From Chryseobacterium sp. LJ668 (GTDB lineage: Bacteria; Bacteroidota; Bacteroidia; Flavobacteriales; Weeksellaceae), in NCBI RefSeq assembly GCF_019613955.1, contig NZ_CP080443.1:434001-498000 (forward strand): DNA of 64,000 nt. The letters run 5' to 3'. Made by a program: the position numbers and the translations under genes. A model generated the notes under the pieces. The model searched no databases. It saw only the letters and a list, made by a program, of their open reading frames with translations, and had not been told where the DNA came from. Each line of letters begins with the position of its first letter. Positions within the stretch are counted from its first letter, which is position 1. This document shows positions 18,741 through 25,873 of the stretch, one piece after another.

Positions 18741-19595
18741 TTACATCCTAAACCATTTATTTTTAAATAGATCCCAGCGTTGTTTATTGATTACTTTTTG
18801 TTCATCTTTAGAAATTTTCAGCTCCAGATTTTGAGATTTGCATTTTTCGTATGAACGGATAATCTGAAAAAGAAAAGCCGGTGACTTTATTTTCATAGCT
18901 TCTTTTGCCGCTGCGGCATACGTTAGAAATCGGTTTAAGCCAAAAAAATAAAAATATCTGCCATAATAATCTGCAGGCTTTATCGTATAATCTGCACCCT
19001 TAATTTTAATTAATTTTACCTGAAGCTCCGGTAAGACAACTTCCTTCCAACCCAAATTTTTAAGCAAAACAGAATCAATATTGTCCCAGCCTAAGGTTTC
19101 TCTTAAACCGCCGATCGCTTGAAAACATTCTTTTCTGTACGCTTTCATCGGACCACGTACGTGATGCTTGTTTGAATTTCCTTCGTACACCCATTCTCCA
19201 TTTTTTTCAACAAATAATAAGCCTCCGACTAACCCGTATTCAGGATTGTCAGTAAAGGCTTTATCAATTTCAAAAAGATAATTGTCATTTAAAATAATAT
19301 CGGCATCAAACTTACAAATGATGTCAAATTCATTAATATTTTGAGTTTGAAGGCCACTTTTGAAAGCATTTACTACTTTTGAACCCGGCTGATGGGCAGA
19401 TTTTTCTAACTCAATTGTTTCAAAACGCAAATCTGCAACCGTATATTTCTGAATAACGTCTGATGTTTTATCCGTTGAACCGTCATTGACAATGACCACT
19501 TTAAAATCTTTACAACTTTGCTTCTGTAAAGAATCTAAGGTAAACGAAAGATTATCTTCTTCGTTATGCGCGGGAATGATGATTAAAAATTTCAC
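18741..19595 (-). CDS. Family 2 glycosyltransferase
   Basis: 284 aa GT-A fold enzyme. FLIIIPAHNEEDNLSFTLDSL at the N-terminus, VVIVNDGSTDKTSDVI for the nucleotide-sugar pocket, and CKFDADIILNDNYLFEI for the metal-binding DxD (here DAD). GGLRETLGWDNIDSVL later resembles the acceptor/base region (ED-like) of GT2. No membrane segment is seen beyond weak C-terminal hydrophobicity. It probably adds a sugar to surface polysaccharide or lipid together with its neighbours. Confidence 0.88.
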   Translation of the reverse strand: MKFLIIIPAHNEEDNLSFTLDSLQKQSCKDFKVVIVNDGSTDKTSDVIQKYTVADLRFETIELEKSAHQPGSKVVNAFKSGLQTQNINEFDIICKFDADIILNDNYLFEIDKAFTDNPEYGLVGGLLFVEKNGEWVYEGNSNKHHVRGPMKAYRKECFQAIGGLRETLGWDNIDSVLLKNLGWKEVVLPELQVKLIKIKGADYTIKPADYYGRYFYFFGLNRFLTYAAAAKEAMKIKSPAFLFQIIRSYEKCKSQNLELKISKDEQKVINKQRWDLFKNKWFRM

Positions 19596-19649
19596 GATTC
19601 GTTATACATGATGGATAGCTAAAAAGTAATTACTAATTCACTGATAAAA

Positions 19650-21050
19650 TTACATGTGGTGCGGTTTCAGCATATTTCGGGGATCAAGAATCTCATCTAA
19701 ACTTTCCTGAGAAAGCAGATTTTTCTCTAATACCAGATTGTAAACACTTTTCCCTGTTTCTAATGCTTCTTTTGCAATCTCTGTCGATTGTTTGTAGCCG
19801 ATGTAAGGGTTAAGTGCAGTAACGATTCCTATACTGTGCTTCACCATATTGAGACAAACTTCTCTGTTGGCGGTAATTCCTACAACGCATTTTTCACGAA
19901 GGGTGTCGAGTGCATTGCAAAGGAACTGAATGTTTTCCATTATTGCATGAGAAAGAACGGGCTCCATGACATTCAGCTGCAATTGTCCTGCTTCTGCAGC
20001 AAAAGTTACCGTTAAATCATTTCCTATTATCTTAAAACAAACCTGATTCACCACCTCCGGAATAACAGGATTTACTTTTCCGGGCATGATAGATGATCCG
20101 GGCTGCATCGGAGGTAAATTTATTTCAGACAAACCCGCTCTCGGTCCTGAAGACAATAATCTCAAATCATTACAGATTTTTGAAAGTTTTAAAGCCAGAC
20201 GTTTCATTGCCGAAGAATAGATCACATAAGATCCCGTATCAGGAGTTGCCTCAACCAAATTGGGTGCAGATAAAATAGGATATCCTGTGATTTCTGCCAA
20301 ATTTTTAGCACAAAGTACCGAATACCCTATTGGAGCATTGATACCTGTACCAATCGCGGTTGCGCCCATATTGACTTCAACAAATAAATTGGCGTTGTTA
20401 TTTAATTTAGAAATATCTTCTTCCAGCGTTGCTGCAAAAGCTTCAAACTCTTGCCCCATCGTCATTGGAACGGCATCTTGAAGCTGGGTACGTCCCATTT
20501 TGATCACATCCTGAAACTCAACACCTTTCTCACGGAAAGCTTCAACAATGTTTTTGAGTTTTTCAACTAAACGTTCATTCATCTGCAGTAATCCCATCTT
20601 GATCGCTGTAGGATAAGCATCATTAGTCGATTGCGAAAGATTGATATGATCGTTGGGAGAACAGAATTGATACTCACCTTTATTTTTTCCTAATTTTTCT
20701 AAAACGATGTTTGCAATGACCTCATTGGCATTCATATTTATAGAGGTTCCTGCCCCACCCTGAATCATATCGACAGGAAATTCAGTATGAAACAAACCGG
20801 TAATTAATTCATCACAGGTTTCAGCGATTTTAGCATAGAGATCCTGATCAAGCAATCCTAATTCGTAATTGGTTTTTGCTGCTGCTTTTTTAACGAAAGC
20901 TAAGCCTCTGATAAATTCAGGATAGGAGGAAAGAAGCTGACCTGAAATTTTAAAATTGTCAATTGCCCGTTGAGTCTGAACTCCATAATACGCATTGATC
21001 GGAACGTTTAATACGCCCAATAGATCGCTTTCCTGTCTGAAATTTTCCAT
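19650..21050 (-). CDS. aspA: Aspartate ammonia-lyase
   Basis: 466 aa enzyme of the fumarase/aspartase superfamily that converts aspartate to fumarate and ammonia. The superfamily signature GSSIMPGKVNPVIPEVVNQ is intact and includes the catalytic serine loop. The N-terminus has ESDLLGVLNVPINAYYGVQT, and INLSQSTNDAYPTAIK follows the first conserved region. PVIPEV after the signature is the aspartase version (fumarases usually read NPTQ). A nearby promoter was not recognised. Confidence 0.92.
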   Translation of the reverse strand: MENFRQESDLLGVLNVPINAYYGVQTQRAIDNFKISGQLLSSYPEFIRGLAFVKKAAAKTNYELGLLDQDLYAKIAETCDELITGLFHTEFPVDMIQGGAGTSINMNANEVIANIVLEKLGKNKGEYQFCSPNDHINLSQSTNDAYPTAIKMGLLQMNERLVEKLKNIVEAFREKGVEFQDVIKMGRTQLQDAVPMTMGQEFEAFAATLEEDISKLNNNANLFVEVNMGATAIGTGINAPIGYSVLCAKNLAEITGYPILSAPNLVEATPDTGSYVIYSSAMKRLALKLSKICNDLRLLSSGPRAGLSEINLPPMQPGSSIMPGKVNPVIPEVVNQVCFKIIGNDLTVTFAAEAGQLQLNVMEPVLSHAIMENIQFLCNALDTLREKCVVGITANREVCLNMVKHSIGIVTALNPYIGYKQSTEIAKEALETGKSVYNLVLEKNLLSQESLDEILDPRNMLKPHHM

Positions 21051-21107
21051 TAAAGTAGTGTAACAGTTATAATTGAATGATAAACAATATATATTGAGAT
21101 GTTCTGT

Positions 21108-22133
21108 TTATTTTGTTGGATATTTTTGATTTAAGGCTTGTAAAACTGCCCAGGTTTCGGCATCTAAAACTCCGTTGTAATTCTGTGGTCTGAAATGGTA
21201 TTGTAACGCTTCGATTGTTTTTTTCGTAGCATCATCCCATTTTCCGTTTGGTAAAACATCGTAACCAAATTTCTGCAAAGCAGTCTGCACCACAAAAATA
21301 AACGAGGGCTCATTGTATCTCGTGTCAACATCTGTTTGTGCCGAGGTCATAAAATTCTGTTTTGCCATCTCATCATACCACATTCCGATCTGATATTCAT
21401 CGTACAGTTTTTTCCAAGGGAAGAGCGGTCCAGGATCTTGTTTTCGGGTCGGAGCAATATCAGAATGCGCCAAAACGTTGGTTGCAGGAATATTATATCT
21501 CGTAACAATATCTTTTGCCAAAGCAGCTACTTTCTTGATCTGCTCATTACTGAAGGCCTGGAAAGTTTTTGATCCCGCAGCATCAGCTGTGTATCCCATA
21601 TTGACGATTTCAATACCGATTGAAGTGTCATTTAAATTTTTATCTGTACGCCAAGCACTTACTCCGGCATGATAAGAACGTTTGTTTTCGTCTACAAGCT
21701 GGTAAATTTCATTGTCACCAAGGTTGTTTACCAAATAATGCGCACTCACAGATTGCTGTGTAAGAACCTCTATAGATTTGTCATCCGGTAAAACTGTGTA
21801 GTGTAAAATAAGATATTTCTGTCTGAAATTCTGCCCTAACGCGGGAAAATGAGTTTTTACCACTTTATATCCGGCAGGCTTTGCAGAAACGATAGATCCG
21901 TAACTTGCAGTATTGTCATTTTTGGTAATGTCTGCAATATTTGTTCTGAAAAATTCAACACCGTGTTCAGTAGCAACATCGGGTTTATTTTTGTTTATAT
22001 TTTGTCCATTAATGGCTGTTTTAGACTGTGTAACTGCCGTTCTGGGTTTATAAGTGCTCTTCGTTGTATTTTTCTGTGAAGTACACGAAAAAACGAAAAC
22101 GCTTAAGCCGATGATATATAATGTTTTACGCAT
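21108..22133 (-). CDS. Lipoprotein N-acetylmuramoyl-L-alanine amidase with peptidoglycan-binding domain
   Basis: 341 aa. Signal peptide with lipobox cysteine at MRKTLYIIGLSVFVFSC. The Amidase_2 domain (about 90-265) has its zinc-site residues in ILHYTVLP, HAGVSAW and HSDIAPTRKQDPGPLFPW. A PG_binding_1-type domain covers about 275-335 (LQKFGYDVLPNGKWDDATKKTI). The enzyme should cleave the amide bond between MurNAc and L-alanine in the periplasm, for muropeptide recycling or wall remodelling. It resembles AmiD. Confidence 0.88.
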   Translation of the reverse strand: MRKTLYIIGLSVFVFSCTSQKNTTKSTYKPRTAVTQSKTAINGQNINKNKPDVATEHGVEFFRTNIADITKNDNTASYGSIVSAKPAGYKVVKTHFPALGQNFRQKYLILHYTVLPDDKSIEVLTQQSVSAHYLVNNLGDNEIYQLVDENKRSYHAGVSAWRTDKNLNDTSIGIEIVNMGYTADAAGSKTFQAFSNEQIKKVAALAKDIVTRYNIPATNVLAHSDIAPTRKQDPGPLFPWKKLYDEYQIGMWYDEMAKQNFMTSAQTDVDTRYNEPSFIFVVQTALQKFGYDVLPNGKWDDATKKTIEALQYHFRPQNYNGVLDAETWAVLQALNQKYPTK

Positions 22134-22193
22134 TAGTTTTAAATTTTTAACCTTTTATCTGCTCAAAAATACGCAATTTTTTTCTGAAATTTA

Positions 22194-22225
22194 TTTGGTA
22201 AATAAAGAAATCTATTCTATATTTG
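22194..22225 (+). promoter_or_regulatory. tRNA cluster promoter
   Basis: TTTG (22194-22197), 20 bases, TATATTTG (22218-22225): a full match to the Bacteroidota -33/-7 promoter. CACTCG follows directly. The tRNA-Ser gene starts 45 bases downstream. Confidence 0.8.
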
Positions 22226-22270
22226 CACTCGCAATAACGGAATAGCGATCATTCAAAAAACGTTATAATA

Positions 22271-22357
22271 GGAGAGTTGCCTGAGAGGCCGAAAGGACAT
22301 GTTTGCTAAACATGCGTACTGGAAACGGTACCAAGGGTTCGAATCCCTTACTCTCCG
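22271..22357 (+). tRNA. tRNA-Ser (GCT)
   Basis: 87 bases with acceptor GGAGAGT/ACTCTCC, a long variable arm (class II, as serine requires) and anticodon GCT at 22305-22307 in the loop TTGCTAA. The T-arm is AGGGTTCGAATCCCT. No CCA is encoded. Confidence 0.97.
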
Positions 22358-22371
22358 CAGCAAGAAAAATT

Positions 22372-22446
22372 CGGGGCGTAGCGTAGTCCGGTCATCGCGC
22401 CTGGTTTGGGACCAGGAGGTCGCAGGTTCGAATCCTGCCGCCCCGA
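22372..22446 (+). tRNA. tRNA-Pro (TGG), copy 1
   Basis: 75 bases with acceptor CGGGGCG/CGCCCCG, anticodon stem CCTGG/CCAGG and anticodon TGG in the loop TTTGGGA. Identical to the copy at 22791. Confidence 0.97.
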
Positions 22447-22477
22447 CTGTTTTAGTAATTTTCTCAAAATTACAAAT

Positions 22478-22551
22478 GGGTGCGTAGCTCAGCTGGATAG
22501 AGCATCTGCCTTCTAAGCAGACGGTCCCAGGTTCGAATCCTGGCGCGCTCA
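22478..22551 (+). tRNA. tRNA-Arg (TCT), copy 1
   Basis: 74 bases with acceptor GGGTGCG/CGCGCTC (two G-U pairs), anticodon stem TCTGC/GCAGA, and anticodon TCT in the loop CTTCTAA. Identical to the copy at 22998, including the downstream terminator. Confidence 0.97.
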
Positions 22552-22555
22552 CAAG

Positions 22556-22586
22556 AGAGAAATCATTATTTGGTTTCTCTTTTTTT
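22556..22586 (+). terminator. Terminator after tRNA-Arg copy 1
   Basis: A 10-bp stem (22556-22565 with 22571-22580, one G-U pair), loop TTATT, and a T run to 22586. The same sequence follows the second tRNA-Arg. Confidence 0.9.
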
Positions 22587-22738
22587 GTTTATAACTACCT
22601 ATGTCTCTGTTATATTCTCTATCCAGCATCTATAAAATCTGCTCAACATAAATTATTGTTTTTCAAATATTTAAAAATTAGATTTAAGATTCTCCGAAAT
22701 AATACAAGTTTTTATTTCTTTAATCCAAAAAACAATCC

Positions 22739-22746
22739 TATATTTG
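22739..22746 (+). promoter_or_regulatory. Promoter -7 box for the second tRNA block
   Basis: TATATTTG followed by CACCC, nearly the same as in the first tRNA promoter. No clear TTTG at -33. The stretch 22587-22738 before it holds no gene that I can see. Confidence 0.55.
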
Positions 22747-22790
22747 CACCCACAAAAAACAAGGTAATTCTTGTTAAGATGACCTTCACT

Positions 22791-22865
22791 CGGGGCGTAG
22801 CGTAGTCCGGTCATCGCGCCTGGTTTGGGACCAGGAGGTCGCAGGTTCGAATCCTGCCGCCCCGA
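22791..22865 (+). tRNA. tRNA-Pro (TGG), copy 2
   Basis: Identical over 75 bases to the copy at 22372. It lies 45 bases downstream of its own TATATTTG box, so it is probably transcribed separately from copy 1. Confidence 0.97.
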
Positions 22866-22896
22866 CTTTTTTTAGTAATTTTTCAAATTATTTTAT

Positions 22897-22969
22897 AGAT
22901 GCGTAGCTCAACTGGATAGAGCATTCCGATTCATCGGGACGATCAAAGGTTTGAAATCTATTGCTCAGA
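22897..22969 (+). pseudogene. Decayed tRNA relic between tRNA-Pro and tRNA-Arg copy 2
   Basis: The D-arm (GCTCAACTGGATAGAGC) is intact and close to that of the adjacent tRNA-Arg, but the rest is degraded. Acceptor strands AGATGCG and TGCTCAG pair at only three positions. The anticodon arm TTCCG/CGGGA closes a 6-base loop rather than 7. The T-arm is AAAGG-TTTGAAA-TCTAT instead of TTCGA with a paired stem. It is very unlikely to make a working tRNA. Confidence 0.75.
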
Positions 22970-22997
22970 ATGTTTAGTAATTTCATAAATTACAAAT

Positions 22998-23071
22998 GGG
23001 TGCGTAGCTCAGCTGGATAGAGCATCTGCCTTCTAAGCAGACGGTCCCAGGTTCGAATCCTGGCGCGCTCA
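22998..23071 (+). tRNA. tRNA-Arg (TCT), copy 2
   Basis: Identical to the tRNA-Arg at 22478, and the leading bases AATTACAAAT before it and the terminator after it are shared as well. Confidence 0.97.
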
Positions 23072-23075
23072 CAAG

Positions 23076-23105
23076 AGAGAAATCATTATTTGGTTTCTCT
23101 TTTTT
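23076..23105 (+). terminator. Terminator after tRNA-Arg copy 2
   Basis: Same 10-bp stem as at 22556 followed by TTTTT. It marks the end of the duplicated unit. Confidence 0.9.
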
Positions 23106-23128
23106 ATTTCAAATACTTTGGCAGATAA

Positions 23129-23965
23129 TTATTTCAGTTTATAAGAACCCCCATTCCAAAGATAAGTCCTAGAAAGACGTTTGGTTTTCTCTTTATCGTT
23201 GTCATCTTTTTCCATTTCTTCCATTTTAAAGATAAATGCATTCGGAATTCCGCCTTTGTCGTTCGGGAAAACATATTCTTCGCTGTGATGATATACATCT
23301 GCGTCACCAACATTCATTAATTGTGGTAGAGCAATCAGTTTATTATTTTTAAATAAAAGATATTGGTCGTAACCGGCAATTCCGCAGGCTTCGCCAGACA
23401 CGATTGCTTTTAAAGTGAATTCAACATTTTTAAGCTGGTGATTGCTTTCAATAATAAATGTTCCGTAACTTAAGCTTTCGCCCGAACCTGTTTCAAAGAA
23501 AACCTCATCAACTAAATTGTCATCTCTCAAAACTTTGATAGAGGCAATATTCTGTTTGTAAGTTTGATTGAGCTTTTTATCGGTTTTATCAACTGTTTTT
23601 GAAATACCGAAAAGAAAATCATAACCGTTTTTATTTCTGTAGCCAACGCTAAGATTTCCGCCCCAGATGTAGCCTTTTGAAGTCTGGTTTCCTTTCCGGT
23701 AAGAGACTTCGTACCAATTGGCTGCTCTTTCACCCAGTGCCAAAACCTTTTCATATTTTTTAAGAATCGAAACCTGCTGATTGCTCTTCAATGAGTCTAA
23801 AATTTGAGAATTCACATTGGGTTCTTTTCTTACCCGCGTCCAATCTGTGAAGATTTTCTGTGTTTTGTTGTTTTCAAAATTGAAAATTCCATTGGCGTAG
23901 ATTTCTTCCTGTGCGAAAAAAGTCTGCAAAACAAATAAAAACAAGACGGTGAATACAGATTTCAT
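23129..23965 (-). CDS. Secreted protein with bacterial SH3-like domain
   Basis: 278 aa with signal peptide MKSVFTVLFLFVLQTFFAQ. Residues about 40-115 look like a bacterial SH3 domain: TRVRKEPNVNSQILDSLKSN, QVSILKKYEKV, then WYEVSYRKG and GYIWGGNLSVG. The rest (EACGIAGYDQYLLFKNNKLIALPQL...) is a conserved beta-rich part I do not recognise. SH3b domains often bind peptidoglycan or peptides, so a periplasmic or outer-surface role is likely, but no enzyme function is visible. It starts 12 bases after the stop of prmA, so it is probably co-transcribed with it. Confidence 0.65.
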   Translation of the reverse strand: MKSVFTVLFLFVLQTFFAQEEIYANGIFNFENNKTQKIFTDWTRVRKEPNVNSQILDSLKSNQQVSILKKYEKVLALGERAANWYEVSYRKGNQTSKGYIWGGNLSVGYRNKNGYDFLFGISKTVDKTDKKLNQTYKQNIASIKVLRDDNLVDEVFFETGSGESLSYGTFIIESNHQLKNVEFTLKAIVSGEACGIAGYDQYLLFKNNKLIALPQLMNVGDADVYHHSEEYVFPNDKGGIPNAFIFKMEEMEKDDNDKEKTKRLSRTYLWNGGSYKLK

Positions 23966-23977
23966 AATCGTTTTAAT

Positions 23978-24808
23978 TTAATTTTTTTCCAGAAGCAAAC
24001 TTACCCATTCTTCACGCTGTAACTTCTTTTTCAGTTCTAAATTATTTTCTCTACATACTTCAAGAATATCATCCACATCAAAAAAACACAAGCCAGAAAG
24101 CAGTAATTTTCCGCCATCATTCAATACTGAAACGTAAGTGGGGATATCGGAAATCAAAATATTCCTGTTGATGTTGGCTAAAATAATATCATATTTTTCT
24201 TTGCCTAAATTTTCAGCTGTTCCCAATTCGATATCTAACTCAACATGATTTCTTGCAGCATTTTCTTTGGAATTTTCGACTGACCAATCGTCGATGTCAA
24301 TTGCTTTGGTTTCTCCGGCGCCGTTTTGTTTTGCATAAATTGCCAGTACCGAAGTTCCGCAGCCCATATCCAAAACTTTTTTGCCTTTGAAATCAATATC
24401 CATCATTTGTTGAATCATCAGATGAGTGGTGGGATGATGACCTGTGCCAAATGACATTTTTGGCTGGATGACAATTTCATGCATTCCCGGAATCGATTCA
24501 TGAAATTCTGCCCTTATTAAAACTTTATCATCAATATTGATTGGTTCAAAATTCTTTTCCCACTCTTCATTCCAGTTGATATTGGGCATTTCTGTGAAAG
24601 TATATTCTATGTTAACTGCTTCATTCTTAAAAAGAGGTAAAGCTTTCAGCTCATCTTCTTTAAACAGATCTCTTTGAATATATCCTAAAATACCGTGAAT
24701 TTCTTCTGTAAAACTGTCGAAACCTATTTCAATCAATTCAGCCATTAATATTTCGTTCCATGGTTGAAGTGGCTGTATTTTAAAATCGAATTCTAAATAA
24801 TTTTGCAT
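23978..24808 (-). CDS. prmA: Ribosomal protein L11 methyltransferase
   Basis: 276 aa cytoplasmic SAM-dependent enzyme that trimethylates ribosomal protein L11. Features are the N-terminal substrate domain (about 1-110), then the methyltransferase core with KKVLDMGCGTSVLAIYAKQNGA (SAM motif I), IDIDDWSVENSKENA and the catalytic-site motif ILANINRNIL (NxNR region of PrmA). The start at 24808 (MQNYLEFDFKI) is preferred to an in-frame ATG six codons upstream because a TATTTTTG promoter box lies just before it. Confidence 0.92.
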   Translation of the reverse strand: MQNYLEFDFKIQPLQPWNEILMAELIEIGFDSFTEEIHGILGYIQRDLFKEDELKALPLFKNEAVNIEYTFTEMPNINWNEEWEKNFEPINIDDKVLIRAEFHESIPGMHEIVIQPKMSFGTGHHPTTHLMIQQMMDIDFKGKKVLDMGCGTSVLAIYAKQNGAGETKAIDIDDWSVENSKENAARNHVELDIELGTAENLGKEKYDIILANINRNILISDIPTYVSVLNDGGKLLLSGLCFFDVDDILEVCRENNLELKKKLQREEWVSLLLEKN

Positions 24809-24823
24809 GTGAATAATTTGTTG

Positions 24824-24831
24824 CAAAAATA
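24824..24831 (-). promoter_or_regulatory. Promoter -7 box for prmA
   Basis: Minus strand TATTTTTG, a full TAnnTTTG match, 16 bases before the ATG at 24808. It overlaps the alternative upstream start and so argues against that start. Confidence 0.6.
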
Positions 24832-24907
24832 GATAATTTAAAAATTAGAGTTTAAAAATTTGATGGATTTAGTGATTAAGATTGAATTAAATTAAAAAGA
24901 ATACTTA

Positions 24908-24968
24908 GTTTTGGCTGAAGCCAATTTAATAATAAAAAGAAAAGCGGGCTAAAGCCCGCTCCTATTGA
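24908..24968. repeat. Palindromic intergenic repeat (copy 1, intact)
   Basis: Two hairpins: TTGGCTGAAGCCAA (24911-24924) and AGCGGGCT/AGCCCGCT (24943-24950 / 24953-24960), ending CCTATTGA. I recall very similar GGCTAAAGCC ... GCGGGCTAAAGCCCGCTCC elements scattered between genes in Chryseobacterium genomes. It lies downstream of the SDR gene (ending 25006), where it could also act as a transcript end. A decayed copy is at 18598. Confidence 0.65.
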
Positions 24969-25005
24969 TATACTATTGGTTAAAATTATATTATAACTAC
25001 AACTT

Positions 25006-25719
25006 TTAAGGATTTGTAGAGAAGATAGAACCGTTTGCGATCAACGCACGTCTGTTCATTTTTAGAATATCTCTTACCCATTCTGCAAAATCTTCTGGCT
25101 GAAGTACTTTTTCGGGATTTCCGTCTGTTAATCCACCGTCGATCGACATATCTGATGCGATTGTACTTGGCGTCAATGTAATGACACGGATATTCTGTTT
25201 TCTCCATTCTGCCATCATCGATTGTGATAAAGAAACAACTGCTGCTTTGGAGGCTGCATACGCTGACATATTGGGTCCGCCTTTCAGACCGGCTGTAGAT
25301 GCTACATTCACAATATCACCTTCTCCTCTTTCTTTCATGAAAGAATAAACAGCTTTCGAAGCATAATATACCCCGAAAAGATTGGTCTTAATCACCTGTT
25401 CCCAAACTTCAGAAGACATATCTTCGATTGAACCAAAATCACCGATTCCTGCATTATTGATTAAAATATCGATACCGCCGAGCTGCTCTGCCAACGATTC
25501 TATTCCTGCTTTTACGTGGATTTCATTGTCTATACTAAAAACCGCATACGCTGCATTCACACCCGTTTTTTTGATTTCCTCAATGGTCATTTTAAGATTT
25601 TCTTCATTTCTACCGGTGATTCCAACGTTTACACCTTCATGGGCAAGAATTAAAGCTACTGCTTTTCCGAGACCTTTTCCACCGCCAGTTACAATGGCAT
25701 TTTTTCCTTGTAAATTCAT
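25006..25719 (-). CDS. Short-chain dehydrogenase/reductase (3-oxoacyl-ACP reductase-like)
   Basis: 237 aa classical SDR. Cofactor motif TGGGKGLGKAVA at residues 11-22, NNAGIGDFG, and the active-site YxxxK as SAYAASKAAVV with the catalytic Ser in VNVASTAG. NADP preference is plausible but not proven, since no clear acidic residue ends strand 2 (ITGRNEENL has Arg). It is annotated in many relatives as a FabG-type or ketoreductase protein; the true substrate cannot be read from sequence. It has its own -7 box TAGATTTG. Confidence 0.85.
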   Translation of the reverse strand: MNLQGKNAIVTGGGKGLGKAVALILAHEGVNVGITGRNEENLKMTIEEIKKTGVNAAYAVFSIDNEIHVKAGIESLAEQLGGIDILINNAGIGDFGSIEDMSSEVWEQVIKTNLFGVYYASKAVYSFMKERGEGDIVNVASTAGLKGGPNMSAYAASKAAVVSLSQSMMAEWRKQNIRVITLTPSTIASDMSIDGGLTDGNPEKVLQPEDFAEWVRDILKMNRRALIANGSIFSTNP

Positions 25720-25736
25720 TCAATTAATTTATGGTG

Positions 25737-25744
25737 CAAATCTA
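25737..25744 (-). promoter_or_regulatory. Promoter -7 box for SDR gene
   Basis: Minus strand TAGATTTG, 18 bases before the ATG at 25719. Confidence 0.55.
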
Positions 25745-25810
25745 CGAAACCCTTTTTTTAAACAGGTGTTTATTATTTTGATTTATCAGAACTCTTTCAT
25801 TCAAAATTTC

Positions 25811-25843
25811 TATAAGAAAAAACCAGCTTATCTAAAGCTGGTT
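25811..25843 (-). terminator. Terminator of the phosphoesterase-SusCD operon
   Basis: Stem AACCAGCTT (25821-25829) / AAGCTGGTT (25835-25843), followed on the minus strand by TTTTCTT. It lies 31 bases after the phosphoesterase stop codon. Confidence 0.85.
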
Positions 25844-25873
25844 CCGAAAGTAATATAGTAAGTAAAATTGAAA

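Noticed and set aside
22253..22552. 99-aa minus-strand frame across the tRNA genes
   Set aside because: It runs antisense through three tRNA genes; such frames are a well-known source of false gene calls (the translation SAPGFEPGTVCLEGRC is the usual antisense-tRNA peptide).
22924..22940. Apparent tRNA with anticodon TCA (opal suppressor or selenocysteine)
   Set aside because: The loop has 6 bases if the stem is paired, the acceptor and T arms do not pair, and the arm length does not fit selenocysteine tRNA. It is a relic of a normal elongator tRNA.
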